From NCBI RefSeq assembly GCF_001580365.1, contig NZ_CP014480.1, positions 2,696,961 to 2,760,960 on the forward strand: a stretch of DNA of 64,000 bases, given 5' to 3'. The notes beneath the pieces are model-generated. The model was not told where the DNA came from. It saw only the letters and a program-made list of their open reading frames with translations, and did not search any database. Position numbers and translations under genes: made by a program. Positions 35,546 to 43,384 of this stretch are shown piece after piece. Numbering within the stretch: the stretch's first letter is position 1; the number at the start of each line of letters is the position of its first letter. The DNA is from Kocuria turfanensis (lineage in GTDB: Bacteria; Actinomycetota; Actinomycetes; Actinomycetales; Micrococcaceae).

Positions 35546-36679
35546 CTACGCGGTGCCGAACCCGGCGCTGTCCGTGGTCCAGGCGCGCGCCTGCTCGCTG
35601 AGGGTGATGCCCAGCCCGGGGCGGGAGGGGACCAGCATGCGGCCGTCGCGGGTCTCGAGGCGCTCCTCGAAGAGGGGGTCGAGCCAGTCGAAGTGCTCCA
35701 CCCAGGGCTCGCGCGGATAGGCGGCGGCCAGGTGCAGGTGGATCTCCATGGCGAAGTGCGGGGCGAGGTCCAGGCCGCGCTGGTCGGCCAGGGCGGCCAG
35801 GCGCAGGAACTGCGTGATGCCGCCCACCCGCGGGGCGTCGGGCTGGATGATGTCGCAGGACCGGGCCTCGATGAGCCGCACGTGCTCGGCCACGGAGGCG
35901 AGCATCTCGCCGGTGGCGATCGGGGTGTCCAGGGCGGCCGTGAGCCGGGCGTGGCCCTCGGCGTCGTAGGCGTCCAGGGGCTCCTCGATCCAGGTGAGGT
36001 CGAACTCCTCGAGCCGCCGGCCCATGCGCAGGGCGGTGGCCCGGTCCCACTGCTGGTTCGCGTCGACCATCAGGGGCACGCCGGCCCCGATGTGCTCGCG
36101 CACCCCGGCCACGCGCCGGAGGTCCTCCGCCGAGTCGGGCAGGCCCACCTTGATCTTGATCCCGCCGATGCCGGCCTCGAGGGAGGCGGTGGCACGGTCC
36201 TTGACCTCCTCCAGGGAGGCCTGCAGGAAGCCGCCGGAGGTGTTGTAGGTGCGCACCGAGTCCCGGTGGGCGCCGAGCAGCTTGGCCAGGGGGAGTCCCG
36301 CGCGCTTGGCCTTGAGGTCCCACAGGGCCACGTCGATCGCGGCGAGGGCCTGCGTGGCCACGCCGGAGCGGCCCACCGAGGCGCCGGCCCACAGCAGCTT
36401 GTCGTACACCTTGGCGATGTCGCTCGGGTCCTCGCCGATGAGTCCCTCGGCGACCTCCTTGGCGTGGGCGTACTGGGCCGGCCCGCCCGCGCGCTTGGAG
36501 TAGCTGAACCCCACGCCGGAGTGTCCCTGCTCGGTGGTGATCTCGGCGACGAGAAAGACCACCTCGGTCATCGGCCGCTGCCGGCCGGTGAAGACCTTGG
36601 CGTCCGAGATCGGGGTGCTCAGCGGCAGGGTGACGGTGGACAGCTGCAGGTGGCGGACGGCGTCCGGAGTGTAGGTCAT
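35546..36679 (-). CDS. L-talarate/galactarate dehydratase
   Basis: This 377-residue enolase-superfamily enzyme resembles the Salmonella-type L-talarate/galactarate dehydratase over its whole length: PLSTPISDAKVFTGRQRPMTEV, GVGFSYSKRAGG, LLWAGASVGRSG and AKLLGAHRDSVRTYNTSGGFL. Catalytic residues are the KIK pair in GIKIKVG, metal ligands in MVDANQQWDR, WIEEPLDAYD and ATGEML, and the His of LAPHFAMEIHLH. It makes 5-keto-4-deoxyglucarate, which KdgD at 8911 can use. It is monocistronic, with its own promoter and a 21-base palindrome rather than the LacI operator. Confidence 0.92.
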   Translation of the reverse strand: MTYTPDAVRHLQLSTVTLPLSTPISDAKVFTGRQRPMTEVVFLVAEITTEQGHSGVGFSYSKRAGGPAQYAHAKEVAEGLIGEDPSDIAKVYDKLLWAGASVGRSGVATQALAAIDVALWDLKAKRAGLPLAKLLGAHRDSVRTYNTSGGFLQASLEEVKDRATASLEAGIGGIKIKVGLPDSAEDLRRVAGVREHIGAGVPLMVDANQQWDRATALRMGRRLEEFDLTWIEEPLDAYDAEGHARLTAALDTPIATGEMLASVAEHVRLIEARSCDIIQPDAPRVGGITQFLRLAALADQRGLDLAPHFAMEIHLHLAAAYPREPWVEHFDWLDPLFEERLETRDGRMLVPSRPGLGITLSEQARAWTTDSAGFGTA

Positions 36680-36719
36680 GGTGGGTCCTCGCGGTCGGGG
36701 CGGTGGGGCAACACCAGGA

Positions 36720-36748
36720 ATAATACAAGTACGTAACTTGTATGACTA
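36720..36748 (-). promoter_or_regulatory. Promoter with 21-base operator for the talarate/galactarate dehydratase
   Basis: ATACAAGT-ACGTA-ACTTGTAT (36723-36743) is a perfect 8-base inverted repeat with a five-base spacer. On the minus strand TAGTCA (36748-36743) and TATTAT (36725-36720) are 17 bases apart, so the operator fills the promoter. The shape suits a GntR/FadR-type regulator. The site may also affect the divergent MetF-like gene. Confidence 0.65.
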
Positions 36749-36866
36749 GTGATCCGGCTCCGGTCCGGGAGGCCGCTGTGCATACTGGTGGGATATCGCC
36801 GCGCCGGTGCGCGGACGCCCGTGCACGGCGCCCGGCCGGTCCGGCGCCGTGGAGAGGACGGGACCC

Positions 36867-37742
36867 ATGCCGATCAGCACGCCCACCGGGAGTCCGGCCG
36901 CCGTGGAGATGCTCACGGACTTCTCGCTGGAGATGACGGGCCGGGACGTGACCGCCCTGCACGAGGCGGCCCCGGGGATCCCTCCGGGCACCCGGATCAA
37001 CGTCACCTTCCTGGGGCACGAGGACCCGGCGCTGCGCGTGGCCGCCGCCCGGGCCGTGCGCGAGCACGGGTTCGTACCGGTCCCCCACGTCTCGGCGCGG
37101 CGGCTGCGCTCCCCGGGCGAGCTCGACGCCTTCCTCGCGGACCTCGCCGAGGCCGGCGCCGCCGAGCAGGTGCTCGTGGTGGGCGGTGACCCCGGAACTC
37201 CGCAGGGGCCCTACGAGGACGCCCTCGCGGTCATCCGCAGCGGGGCCCTCCAGCGCCACGGCGTGCGCGGCGTGGGCATCGGCGGCTATCCGGAGGGCCA
37301 CCCCGCCGTCGACGACGACGTCCTGTGGTCGGCCCTGGCGGCCAAGACGACCGCCCTGCGCGAGCAGGGCCTCGAGGCCACGGTGATCACCCAGTTCGGC
37401 TTCGACACCGCCCCGGTGCTGTCGTGGGTGGCCGAGGCGCGCCGCCGCGGGATCGACGCCCCGGTGCGGATCGGCGTGCCGGGCCCGGCGGGGGTTCGCC
37501 GGCTGCTCGGCCACGCCCGCCGCTTCGGCGTGGCCACCTCGGCGGGGATCGCGCAGAAGTACGGCTTCTCCCTCACGCACCTGCTGGGCACCGCGGGCCC
37601 CGACCGTTTCCTGCAGGACCTCGCCGCGGGCCACGACGCCGGGGTCCACGGGCCGGTGCGGCTGCACTTCTACACCTTCGGCGGACTGGGGGCCACGGCC
37701 GGCTGGGTCCGGCAGTTCGGCGGGGAGCGGGTGGCGTCATGA
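36867..37742 (+). CDS. Methylenetetrahydrofolate reductase-like protein
   Basis: This 291-residue protein has the MetF TIM-barrel pattern: DFSLEMTGRD near residue 18, a strand NVTFLGHED, VPHVSARRLRS, a flavin/folate-type strand VLVVGGDPGTPQGPYEDAL, then GIGGYPEGHPAV and TQFGFDTAPVLSWV. The classical EFFPP start is missing, as in divergent members found with C1-transfer genes. GGAGAGG precedes the ATG. The stop overlaps purU (ATGA), so both should act together on tetrahydrofolate-bound one-carbon units, perhaps as an outlet for methyl groups from a demethylation reaction. The demethylase is not in the window. Confidence 0.85.
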   Translation: MPISTPTGSPAAVEMLTDFSLEMTGRDVTALHEAAPGIPPGTRINVTFLGHEDPALRVAAARAVREHGFVPVPHVSARRLRSPGELDAFLADLAEAGAAEQVLVVGGDPGTPQGPYEDALAVIRSGALQRHGVRGVGIGGYPEGHPAVDDDVLWSALAAKTTALREQGLEATVITQFGFDTAPVLSWVAEARRRGIDAPVRIGVPGPAGVRRLLGHARRFGVATSAGIAQKYGFSLTHLLGTAGPDRFLQDLAAGHDAGVHGPVRLHFYTFGGLGATAGWVRQFGGERVAS

Positions 37743-38614
37743 GGCCCGCGCAGCAGTCCGTGCTCCGCCCCGACCACGCCAGCCTCGTGGTGCACGGCCG
37801 GGACCAGCCCGGCATCGTCGCCGTCGTGACCTCCGTGCTGGCCCGGCACGGGGCGAACATCGTGGCACTGGACCAGCACTCCGACGACCCCGAGGGCGGG
37901 GCGTTCTTCCAGCGCACGGTCTTCCACCTGCCCGACTACCCGGCGCTGCGGCCCGTGCTCGAGCAGGACCTCGCCGCGGCCCTCACGGGCGGCTTCAACC
38001 TGCACTGGCGGTTCACGGACCTCTCGGTGCCGCGGCGGGTGGCGGTCTTCGCCTCGCGGTCCGACCACTGCCTGCTGGACCTCATCTGGCGCCAGCGCCG
38101 CGGCCAGCTGCCCGTGACGATCTCGATGGTCGTCTCCAACCATCCGGACCTGGCGCAGGACGTGCGGGGCTTCGGCATCCCCTTCTTCCACGTGCCCACC
38201 GAGGACAAGGCCGCCGCCGAGGCGGAGCACCTGCGGATGCTGGAGGGCAACGTCGACCTCGTGGTGCTGGCCCGCTACATGCAGATCCTCTCCTCACCGT
38301 TCCTCGAGGCCGTGGGCGTGCCCGTGATCAACATCCACCACTCGTTCCTGCCCGCCTTCGTGGGCGCCGAGCCCTACCGCAAGGCCAAGGAGCGCGGCGT
38401 GAAGATCATCGGTGCCACGGCCCACTACGTCACCGAGAACCTCGACGAGGGCCCGATCATCGAGCAGGACGTGGTGCGCGTCTCCCACCGGGACACCGCC
38501 CAGGACCTCGCCCGGCGCGGCGCCGACGTGGAACGGCAGGTGCTCGCCCGCGCGGTGCTGTGGCACTGCCAGGACCGGGTCGTCCGCCACGACCGCCAGA
38601 CGATCGTCTTCTGA
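37739..38614 (+). CDS. purU: Formyltetrahydrofolate deformylase
   Basis: This enzyme hydrolyses 10-formyltetrahydrofolate to formate and tetrahydrofolate. The 291-residue protein has an N-terminal ACT domain (SLVVHGRDQPGIVAVVTSVLARHGANIV) and a formyltransferase-type hydrolase domain with RVAVFASR, ARYMQILS and the catalytic region NIHHSFLPAFVGAEPYRKA...GATAHYV...LDEGPII. Its start overlaps the MetF-like gene by four bases. The pair would regenerate free tetrahydrofolate when C1 units are in excess. A large inverted repeat after the stop probably ends transcription. Confidence 0.95.
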   Translation: MRPAQQSVLRPDHASLVVHGRDQPGIVAVVTSVLARHGANIVALDQHSDDPEGGAFFQRTVFHLPDYPALRPVLEQDLAAALTGGFNLHWRFTDLSVPRRVAVFASRSDHCLLDLIWRQRRGQLPVTISMVVSNHPDLAQDVRGFGIPFFHVPTEDKAAAEAEHLRMLEGNVDLVVLARYMQILSSPFLEAVGVPVINIHHSFLPAFVGAEPYRKAKERGVKIIGATAHYVTENLDEGPIIEQDVVRVSHRDTAQDLARRGADVERQVLARAVLWHCQDRVVRHDRQTIVF

Positions 38615-38640
38615 CCCGCACCCCTCCCTGCACCCCCGCA

Positions 38641-38699
38641 CCGAGCTTGCGGGTGACGACGACCTACCCGTGCTGGGTCGCCGTCACCCGCAACCTCGG
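38641..38699. terminator. Bidirectional terminator overlapping the pabBC stop
   Basis: A 24-base stem with two mismatches (38641-38664 with 38676-38699) and an 11-base loop lies between the convergent purU and pabB-pabC genes. It covers the last codons and stop of the latter (38684). Confidence 0.7.
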
Positions 38700-41170
38700 C
38701 GGAGGGTGAGGGCCAGGGAGCGGACCACCGGGCCCGGGTGCCACCGGGCCAGGCCGTCCACGGAGCCGACGGGGTGGGCGCCGGCCACCGAGTTGGTCAC
38801 GAACACCTCCGTGGCCGCGGCGAGCTCCTCGAGCCGCAGCGGCCGCTCCTCGACCGGGCGCCCCGATCGGCGCAGCGCCTCCAGTGCGCGGGCCCGCACC
38901 ACCCCGGGCAGGATGCGGCCGTCCGCGGGCGGGGTGACCACGGTGCCGTCGAGCACCGCGAAGAGGTTGGCGCGACCGGTCTCCAGGACCGTGCCGTCGG
39001 CGTCCACCAGCAGCGGGTCGCAGCTGCGCGACCACAGCCCGGGCTCGGGCTCGTGGGCGAGCGCCCGCCGGTCCGCCCACTTGTGCGCGCCCAGGCCACC
39101 GGGCAGCCGCACGGGGACCAGCCGCCACGGGGGCACCGGTCCCGGCGGCAGCGCCGTGGCCGTCACCCGCACGTCCAGGGCGCCTCCCGGGGTGGGGGCC
39201 GCCGTGATCCGCAGCCGGTGGGGGCCGGGCAGCCCGGCGGCGTGCTCCAGCACCTCCTCGCGGACGCTCCGTGGCAGCTCCGTGCCGCAGCAGGCGAGGC
39301 AGCTGGCGCCGAGGCGGCGCAGATGGGCGTCGAGCTGGACGGGTTCGCCCTCCTCCACGAGCAGAGTGGTGAACACGCCCTCGGCGCGCAACGGGACCCG
39401 GGCCGGCAGCTCGAACAGCGGGGCCGGCGGCGCGGACGGGCCCGGCAGCACGGTCAGCGCGGCGGAGGCCGGGACTGCGGAGCTCGAGACCGCGGAGCGG
39501 ACGTCCGGGGCGGGGGCCGCGGCCGGCAGCGCGGAGGGGATGTCCGGGGCGGGCGGCGCGGCCGGGACCGGCGCGCCGTGGAGGTCCCAGTCCTGCCGCA
39601 GGGCGGTGTCCAGTTCAGCCCCGACGGCGTCGAGCAGGGGCACCGCCTTGACGAGGGTCTCGTGGGCCTCGTCGGCGGGGTCCGAGTCGGCCACGATCCC
39701 GCCGCCCACGCCGAGCCGGACCCGGTCCCCGGTGAACTCGAACGTGCGGATCGCCACGTTGAGCACCAGGCCGCCCGGGCCGGCGCAGCCGACGGCGCCC
39801 GTGTAGACCTCGCGGCCGGCCGGTTCGAGCGCGTTGATGATCTCCATGGCCCGGATCTTGGGGGCGCCCGTGCAGGAGCCGGGCGGGAACGTGGCCCGCA
39901 GCAGGTCGCCGTCGCCGAGGCCCGGACGCAGCCGGCCCCGCACGTCCGCCACGAGGTGGTGCACCCCGGTGTGCGGCTCGACCCGGGGCGCGGCCGGGGC
40001 CCGCACGGACCCGGGCACGCACGCCCGGGAGAGGTCGTTGCGCATCAGGTCCACGATCATGACGTTCTCGGCGCGGTTCTTCGCCGAGGCGTGCAGCTCC
40101 GCCGGGTCGGTGACGGCCGGCGCGGTGCCCTTGATGGGGGAGCTCAGCACGGCGCGTCCGGTGCGGCGCAGGAACAGCTCCGGCGACAGGCTGGCCACGG
40201 CGCCGCCGGGCAGCCGCAGGAAGGCCGCGAAGCGCGGGGCCAGCCGTTCGTGCCCGGCGCAGAAGAGGTCCAGGGGGTCGCCCTCGAAGCCGGCCTCGAG
40301 GCCGCGGCAGATGTTGGCCTGGAAGATGTCACCGTCGCGGATGTGACCGAGCGCCGCGGTCACGGCGGCGGCGTGCTCGGCCGCGGAGGCGTCCGTGCGG
40401 AAGGGCTCGCACCGGTAGGCCTCCGGGCCGCTCGGGCCCGCCAGGGCGTCCCGCACGATCCCGCGGGCCGCGGCCGTCCGGGCCGGATCGGCCCCGGGCC
40501 ACCGCTCGAGCACCCAGTCCCCGCGGCCGGCCCGCCGGCGCAGCACGTGGTCGTAGAAGCCCAGGTGGTGCTCCGGCAGCCGAGCCGGGCGCGGCGGGGG
40601 TGCGGGGAGGCGCTCCAGCCGCCGGGACAGCTGGTAGCCGAGGTACCCGATCCAGCCCGGGCCGGCCGCCGCGGCGCCGGGCCCGTCCGCCGTCGCCCCG
40701 GCCGGCCCCGGGGACACCGCGCCCGGGGCGGCGGGCAGGGGCACCGTGTCCGGATCGGCGAGCGGGGACACCGCGCCCGGGGCGGCGGGCAGGGGCACCG
40801 TGTCCGGATCGGCGAGCGGGGACACCGCGCCCGGGGCGGCGGGCAGGGGCACCGTGTCCGGATCGGCGAGCGGGGACACCGCGCCCGGGGCGGCGGGCAG
40901 GGGCACCGTGTCCGGATCGGCGAGCGGGGACACCGCGCCCGGGGCGGCGGGCAGGGGCACCGTGTCCGGATCGGCGAGCGGGGGCACCGTGTCCAGGGCG
41001 GCGAACGGGTCCTCCTCCGGGGCCAGCACGTGCACGGGCCGGAAGCCGATCAGGCTGTCCCCGCCGTCCCAGTCCCCGAACAGGGCCACCAGCCCGGGCT
41101 GGTCCCGCAGGGCCCGCAGCATCTGCACCGGCGACACCGCTGTGCCGGCGACCACCTCGATCTCGCGCAT
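38684..41170 (-). CDS. Aminodeoxychorismate synthase component I fused to aminodeoxychorismate lyase (PabB-PabC)
   Basis: This 828-residue fusion makes 4-aminobenzoate for folate synthesis. Residues of about 1-520 are PabB: FGDWDGGDSLIGFRP, then the chorismate-binding core GDIFQANICRG, SSPIKGTAPAVTDP, GSCTGAPKIRAMEII and VGGGIVADSDP. A Pro/Ala-rich linker leads to PabC (about residues 595-828): FTTLLVEEGEPV, the PLP lysine in HKWADRRAL, LETGRANLFAV and VTNSVAGAHPVG. Near residues 64-153 it contains five copies of an 18-residue repeat (PLADPDTVPLPAAPGAVS) between two strands of PabB's N-terminal domain, which would protrude as a disordered loop. No glutamine amidotransferase (pabA) is adjacent. 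Confidence 0.92.
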   Translation of the reverse strand: MREIEVVAGTAVSPVQMLRALRDQPGLVALFGDWDGGDSLIGFRPVHVLAPEEDPFAALDTVPPLADPDTVPLPAAPGAVSPLADPDTVPLPAAPGAVSPLADPDTVPLPAAPGAVSPLADPDTVPLPAAPGAVSPLADPDTVPLPAAPGAVSPGPAGATADGPGAAAAGPGWIGYLGYQLSRRLERLPAPPPRPARLPEHHLGFYDHVLRRRAGRGDWVLERWPGADPARTAAARGIVRDALAGPSGPEAYRCEPFRTDASAAEHAAAVTAALGHIRDGDIFQANICRGLEAGFEGDPLDLFCAGHERLAPRFAAFLRLPGGAVASLSPELFLRRTGRAVLSSPIKGTAPAVTDPAELHASAKNRAENVMIVDLMRNDLSRACVPGSVRAPAAPRVEPHTGVHHLVADVRGRLRPGLGDGDLLRATFPPGSCTGAPKIRAMEIINALEPAGREVYTGAVGCAGPGGLVLNVAIRTFEFTGDRVRLGVGGGIVADSDPADEAHETLVKAVPLLDAVGAELDTALRQDWDLHGAPVPAAPPAPDIPSALPAAAPAPDVRSAVSSSAVPASAALTVLPGPSAPPAPLFELPARVPLRAEGVFTTLLVEEGEPVQLDAHLRRLGASCLACCGTELPRSVREEVLEHAAGLPGPHRLRITAAPTPGGALDVRVTATALPPGPVPPWRLVPVRLPGGLGAHKWADRRALAHEPEPGLWSRSCDPLLVDADGTVLETGRANLFAVLDGTVVTPPADGRILPGVVRARALEALRRSGRPVEERPLRLEELAAATEVFVTNSVAGAHPVGSVDGLARWHPGPVVRSLALTLRRGCG
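40711..40980 (-). repeat. 54-base tandem repeat (five copies) inside pabB
   Basis: Five consecutive, virtually identical 54-base units encode 18 residues each (PLADPDTVPLPAAPGAVS) in frame. A partial, diverged copy follows on the promoter side (40981-41000). Because the unit is a multiple of three, gain or loss of copies keeps the frame. Near-identity suggests recent expansion. Confidence 0.93.
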
Positions 41171-41177
41171 CCCCGGC

Positions 41178-41894
41178 TCAGTCCTCGACCGGGACGGCCG
41201 TGCGGCTCAGGGGGCTGCCCGCCTCGGCCTCCAGGCGCCACAGCGAGTTCGCCAGGTGCACGCGCATGGCGGCCGACGCCGCCAGCGGGTCACCGGCCCG
41301 GATGGCGTCCAGCACCGCCCGGTGCTCGGCCAGGACCCGGGCGGTGCGGCCGCCGGTCCCGGCGGCGCCGTCGAGCCGCCGCGGCGGCATGGTGATCATG
41401 GCGGGACCCAGGCCGGTCAGGGCGTCGACGTAGTAGGGGTTGTGACTGGCCTCGGCCACGGTCCGGTGGAACTCGAAGTCGTGCTCCAGGGCGGCGGCCG
41501 GGTGGTCCGCGTCCTGCTCCGTGCGCAGCAGCGCCTGCTCCATCCGGGCGAGCTGCTGCTCGTCGCGGGCCGTGGCGGCCAGCGCCGCGGCCTCGGACTC
41601 CACCCCGGTGCGGAAGGCGAGCAGGCTGCGGCGGTCGCGGAGCGTCCGCACGGGCCGCCCGGACCCGGCGGGCGCGGCCGGCGGGGTGAGGGCGAAGCTG
41701 CCGCTGCCCCGCCGCGTGTGCACGAGGCCCTCGGCCTGGAGCCGGGCGACGGCCTCCCGGACCACCGTCCGGCTCACCCCGTGCTCGGTGATCAGGCTGC
41801 TCTCGCTGGGCAGGCGCTCGCCGGGGGCGATGCGCCCGTCGACGATGCGTGCCCGCAGGTCGTCCACGAGTGCGGTGGTGAGGTTGTGGCTCAT
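41178..41894 (-). CDS. GntR-family regulator (FadR/FCD subfamily)
   Basis: This 238-residue regulator has a winged helix at residues 1-70 (DGRIAPGERLPSESSLITEHGVSRTVVREAVARLQAEGLVHTRRG) and an all-helical FCD ligand domain with the metal-binding-type residues Asp and His in EHDFEFHRTVAEAS and His in VLAEHRAVL and MRVHLAN. Members sense organic acids such as gluconate, galactonate or lactate. It diverges from the small monooxygenase-fold gene across a palindrome GGTTATCG-N5-CGATAACC that is probably its operator. Its stop lies seven bases before the pabBC start. Confidence 0.92.
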   Translation of the reverse strand: MSHNLTTALVDDLRARIVDGRIAPGERLPSESSLITEHGVSRTVVREAVARLQAEGLVHTRRGSGSFALTPPAAPAGSGRPVRTLRDRRSLLAFRTGVESEAAALAATARDEQQLARMEQALLRTEQDADHPAAALEHDFEFHRTVAEASHNPYYVDALTGLGPAMITMPPRRLDGAAGTGGRTARVLAEHRAVLDAIRAGDPLAASAAMRVHLANSLWRLEAEAGSPLSRTAVPVED

Positions 41895-41988
41895 GGGCCC
41901 ATGATCTCACCCGGGCGGCGCCTCCTGCCGCCCGGCCCCGGGGTCCGCGCCGGAGCCGCCGGGCGCGGGCGGGCCTGGGGCGCCCCGG

Positions 41989-42009
41989 GGTTATCGGTCC
42001 GCGATAACC
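41989..42009. promoter_or_regulatory. Probable GntR operator
   Basis: GGTTATCG-GTCCG-CGATAACC is a perfect 8-base inverted repeat with a five-base spacer. It lies 95 bases before the GntR start and 90 bases before the divergent monooxygenase gene, suiting control of both. Confidence 0.7.
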
Positions 42010-42098
42010 TGCCTTGGCGGGCCGGGCCGCGGACCGCGACACTGACCAGGAGAGCACCGGGACCCGCGCCCGGGGCGTCCGCCGAGAAGGGAGCAGGG

Positions 42099-42419
42099 AT
42101 GATCTTCATCGTCGTCAAGTTCAAGGTGAAGCCGGAGTGGTCGGAGCGCTGGATCGACTTCTCGAGGGACTTCACGGAGGCCACCCGCCAGGAGCCGGGC
42201 AACCTGTGGTTCGACTGGTCCCGCAGCGTGGACGACCCGGACGAGTTCGTGCTCGTCGAGGCCTTCCAGGACGACGCCGCCGGGCCGCACGTGAACAGCG
42301 AGCACTTCCGGAAGTTCACGGCGGAGGCACCGCAGGCGCTCGTGGAGACCCCGCAGATCATCAGCGAGACGATCTCCGCCCAGGGCTGGAACCGGATGGG
42401 CGAGATCACCGTCGAGTGA
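42099..42419 (+). CDS. Antibiotic biosynthesis monooxygenase (ABM) domain protein
   Basis: A single ABM domain of 106 residues shows FIVVKFKVKPEWSERWID at the start, REPGNLWFDWSRSVDDPDEFVLVEAFQD in the middle and HFRKFTAE near the end. This ferredoxin-like dimeric fold includes quinol monooxygenases such as YgiN and many proteins of unknown function. GAAGGGAGCAGGG precedes the ATG. Control by the divergent GntR gene is likely. The family name does not imply antibiotic production. Confidence 0.88.
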   Translation: MIFIVVKFKVKPEWSERWIDFSRDFTEATRQEPGNLWFDWSRSVDDPDEFVLVEAFQDDAAGPHVNSEHFRKFTAEAPQALVETPQIISETISAQGWNRMGEITVE

Positions 42420-42526
42420 GTCGGCGCCGAGACGTGCGCCGAGGCGTGCACCGGGAGGTCCGCCGAGGACGCCGGGGGGCACGTCCGGTGGACCGTCCGT
42501 GGCCCGGGAGCGGCGCTCCCGGGCCA

Positions 42527-42557
42527 TTGGCACGTGCAACGCCGACCGCCACAATAT
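42527..42557 (+). promoter_or_regulatory. Promoter of the IclR gene, possibly leaderless
   Basis: TTGGCA (42527-42532) and CAATAT (42552-42557) are 19 bases apart. The -10 ends only five bases before the ATG at 42563, which lacks a good ribosome binding site, so transcription would begin at or next to the start codon. Leaderless messages are common in actinobacteria. Confidence 0.5.
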
Positions 42558-42562
42558 GAGGC

Positions 42563-43359
42563 ATGACCACACGTGGCGCCGGCATGGCCTCCGTCCAGAA
42601 GGCCTTCGCGCTGCTCGACGTCGTGGCGCGGGACCCCGGGGCGCGACGGCCAAGGACATCAGCGCCGCGCTCGGGATCCCGCTGCCCTCGGTCTACCGGC
42701 TGCTGCAGACGCTCGTGGCCTCCGAGCACGTGGTCCACCTCAAGGACCAGCGGCGCTACGGGCTGGGCTACAAGGTGCACGCCCTCGACACGTCCCTGCG
42801 CCAGCAGGTCGGCACGCCCGGCACGGTCCGGCGCGCGGTCCGCGACCTGCACGCCACGGCCGACGCCGCCGCCTACTTCGCGGTGTACCGCGGGGACGCC
42901 ATCGTGGTGGCGCACGTGGTCGACTCCCCGCGCCGGCCACGGCTCGACCCCCTGGACTTCGGGTTCACCGACGCGGCCCACGCGACGGCCTTCGGCAAGA
43001 TCCTGCTCTCCCGGATGGACCGCGACGAGGTGGCGGAGTACCTCCAGCGCCACGGCATGCCCGGCCTGACGGACCGGACGCTGCGCACGGCGGAGGCCCT
43101 GCTCCGGGAGCTCCGGCGGGTGCGCGCCGAGGGCATCGCGGTGGAGCGGGAGGAGTTCGTGCCCGGAGCCTCCTGCCTGGCCGCGCCCGTGCTCGACGCC
43201 GCGGGCCGCACCCTCGGCTCCGTGGCGGTGTCCCTGCGGCCGCCGGACTTCGAGCGGCGGCACCGGGCGATCGCCCCGGTGCTCCGGGACGCCGCCGACC
43301 GGGTGGGCCGGGCCCTGCGCGCGGCGGAGGACTGCCCGGTCGCCCGCCGGGCCGACTGA
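42563..43359 (+). pseudogene. IclR-family regulator, frameshifted in the DNA-binding domain
   Basis: The N-terminal helix (MASVQKAFALLDVVARDPG) is in one frame, and the rest (ATAKDISAALGIPLPSVYRLLQTL... to the end) is in the next. The break lies at 42638-42647 in GGGGCGCGACGG. Removing one CG repeat would give DPGATAKDIS and a normal IclR of about 265 residues with a C-terminal effector domain (AHATAFGKILLS, REEFVPGASCLAAPVLD). It is either a sequencing error or a recent CG duplication; if real, the winged helix is destroyed. It converges with the GMC dehydrogenase gene and might have controlled it. Confidence 0.82.
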
Positions 43360-43384
43360 GCGGTCCTCCGCCGCGGGGCGGGCC

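Noticed and set aside
40711..40980. CRISPR-like array
   Set aside because: The repeats are directly adjacent with no spacers, are in frame with pabB, and no cas genes occur. It is a coding minisatellite.
42099..42419. Evidence for an antibiotic biosynthesis cluster from the ABM protein
   Set aside because: The family name is misleading; no polyketide, peptide synthetase or tailoring genes surround it.
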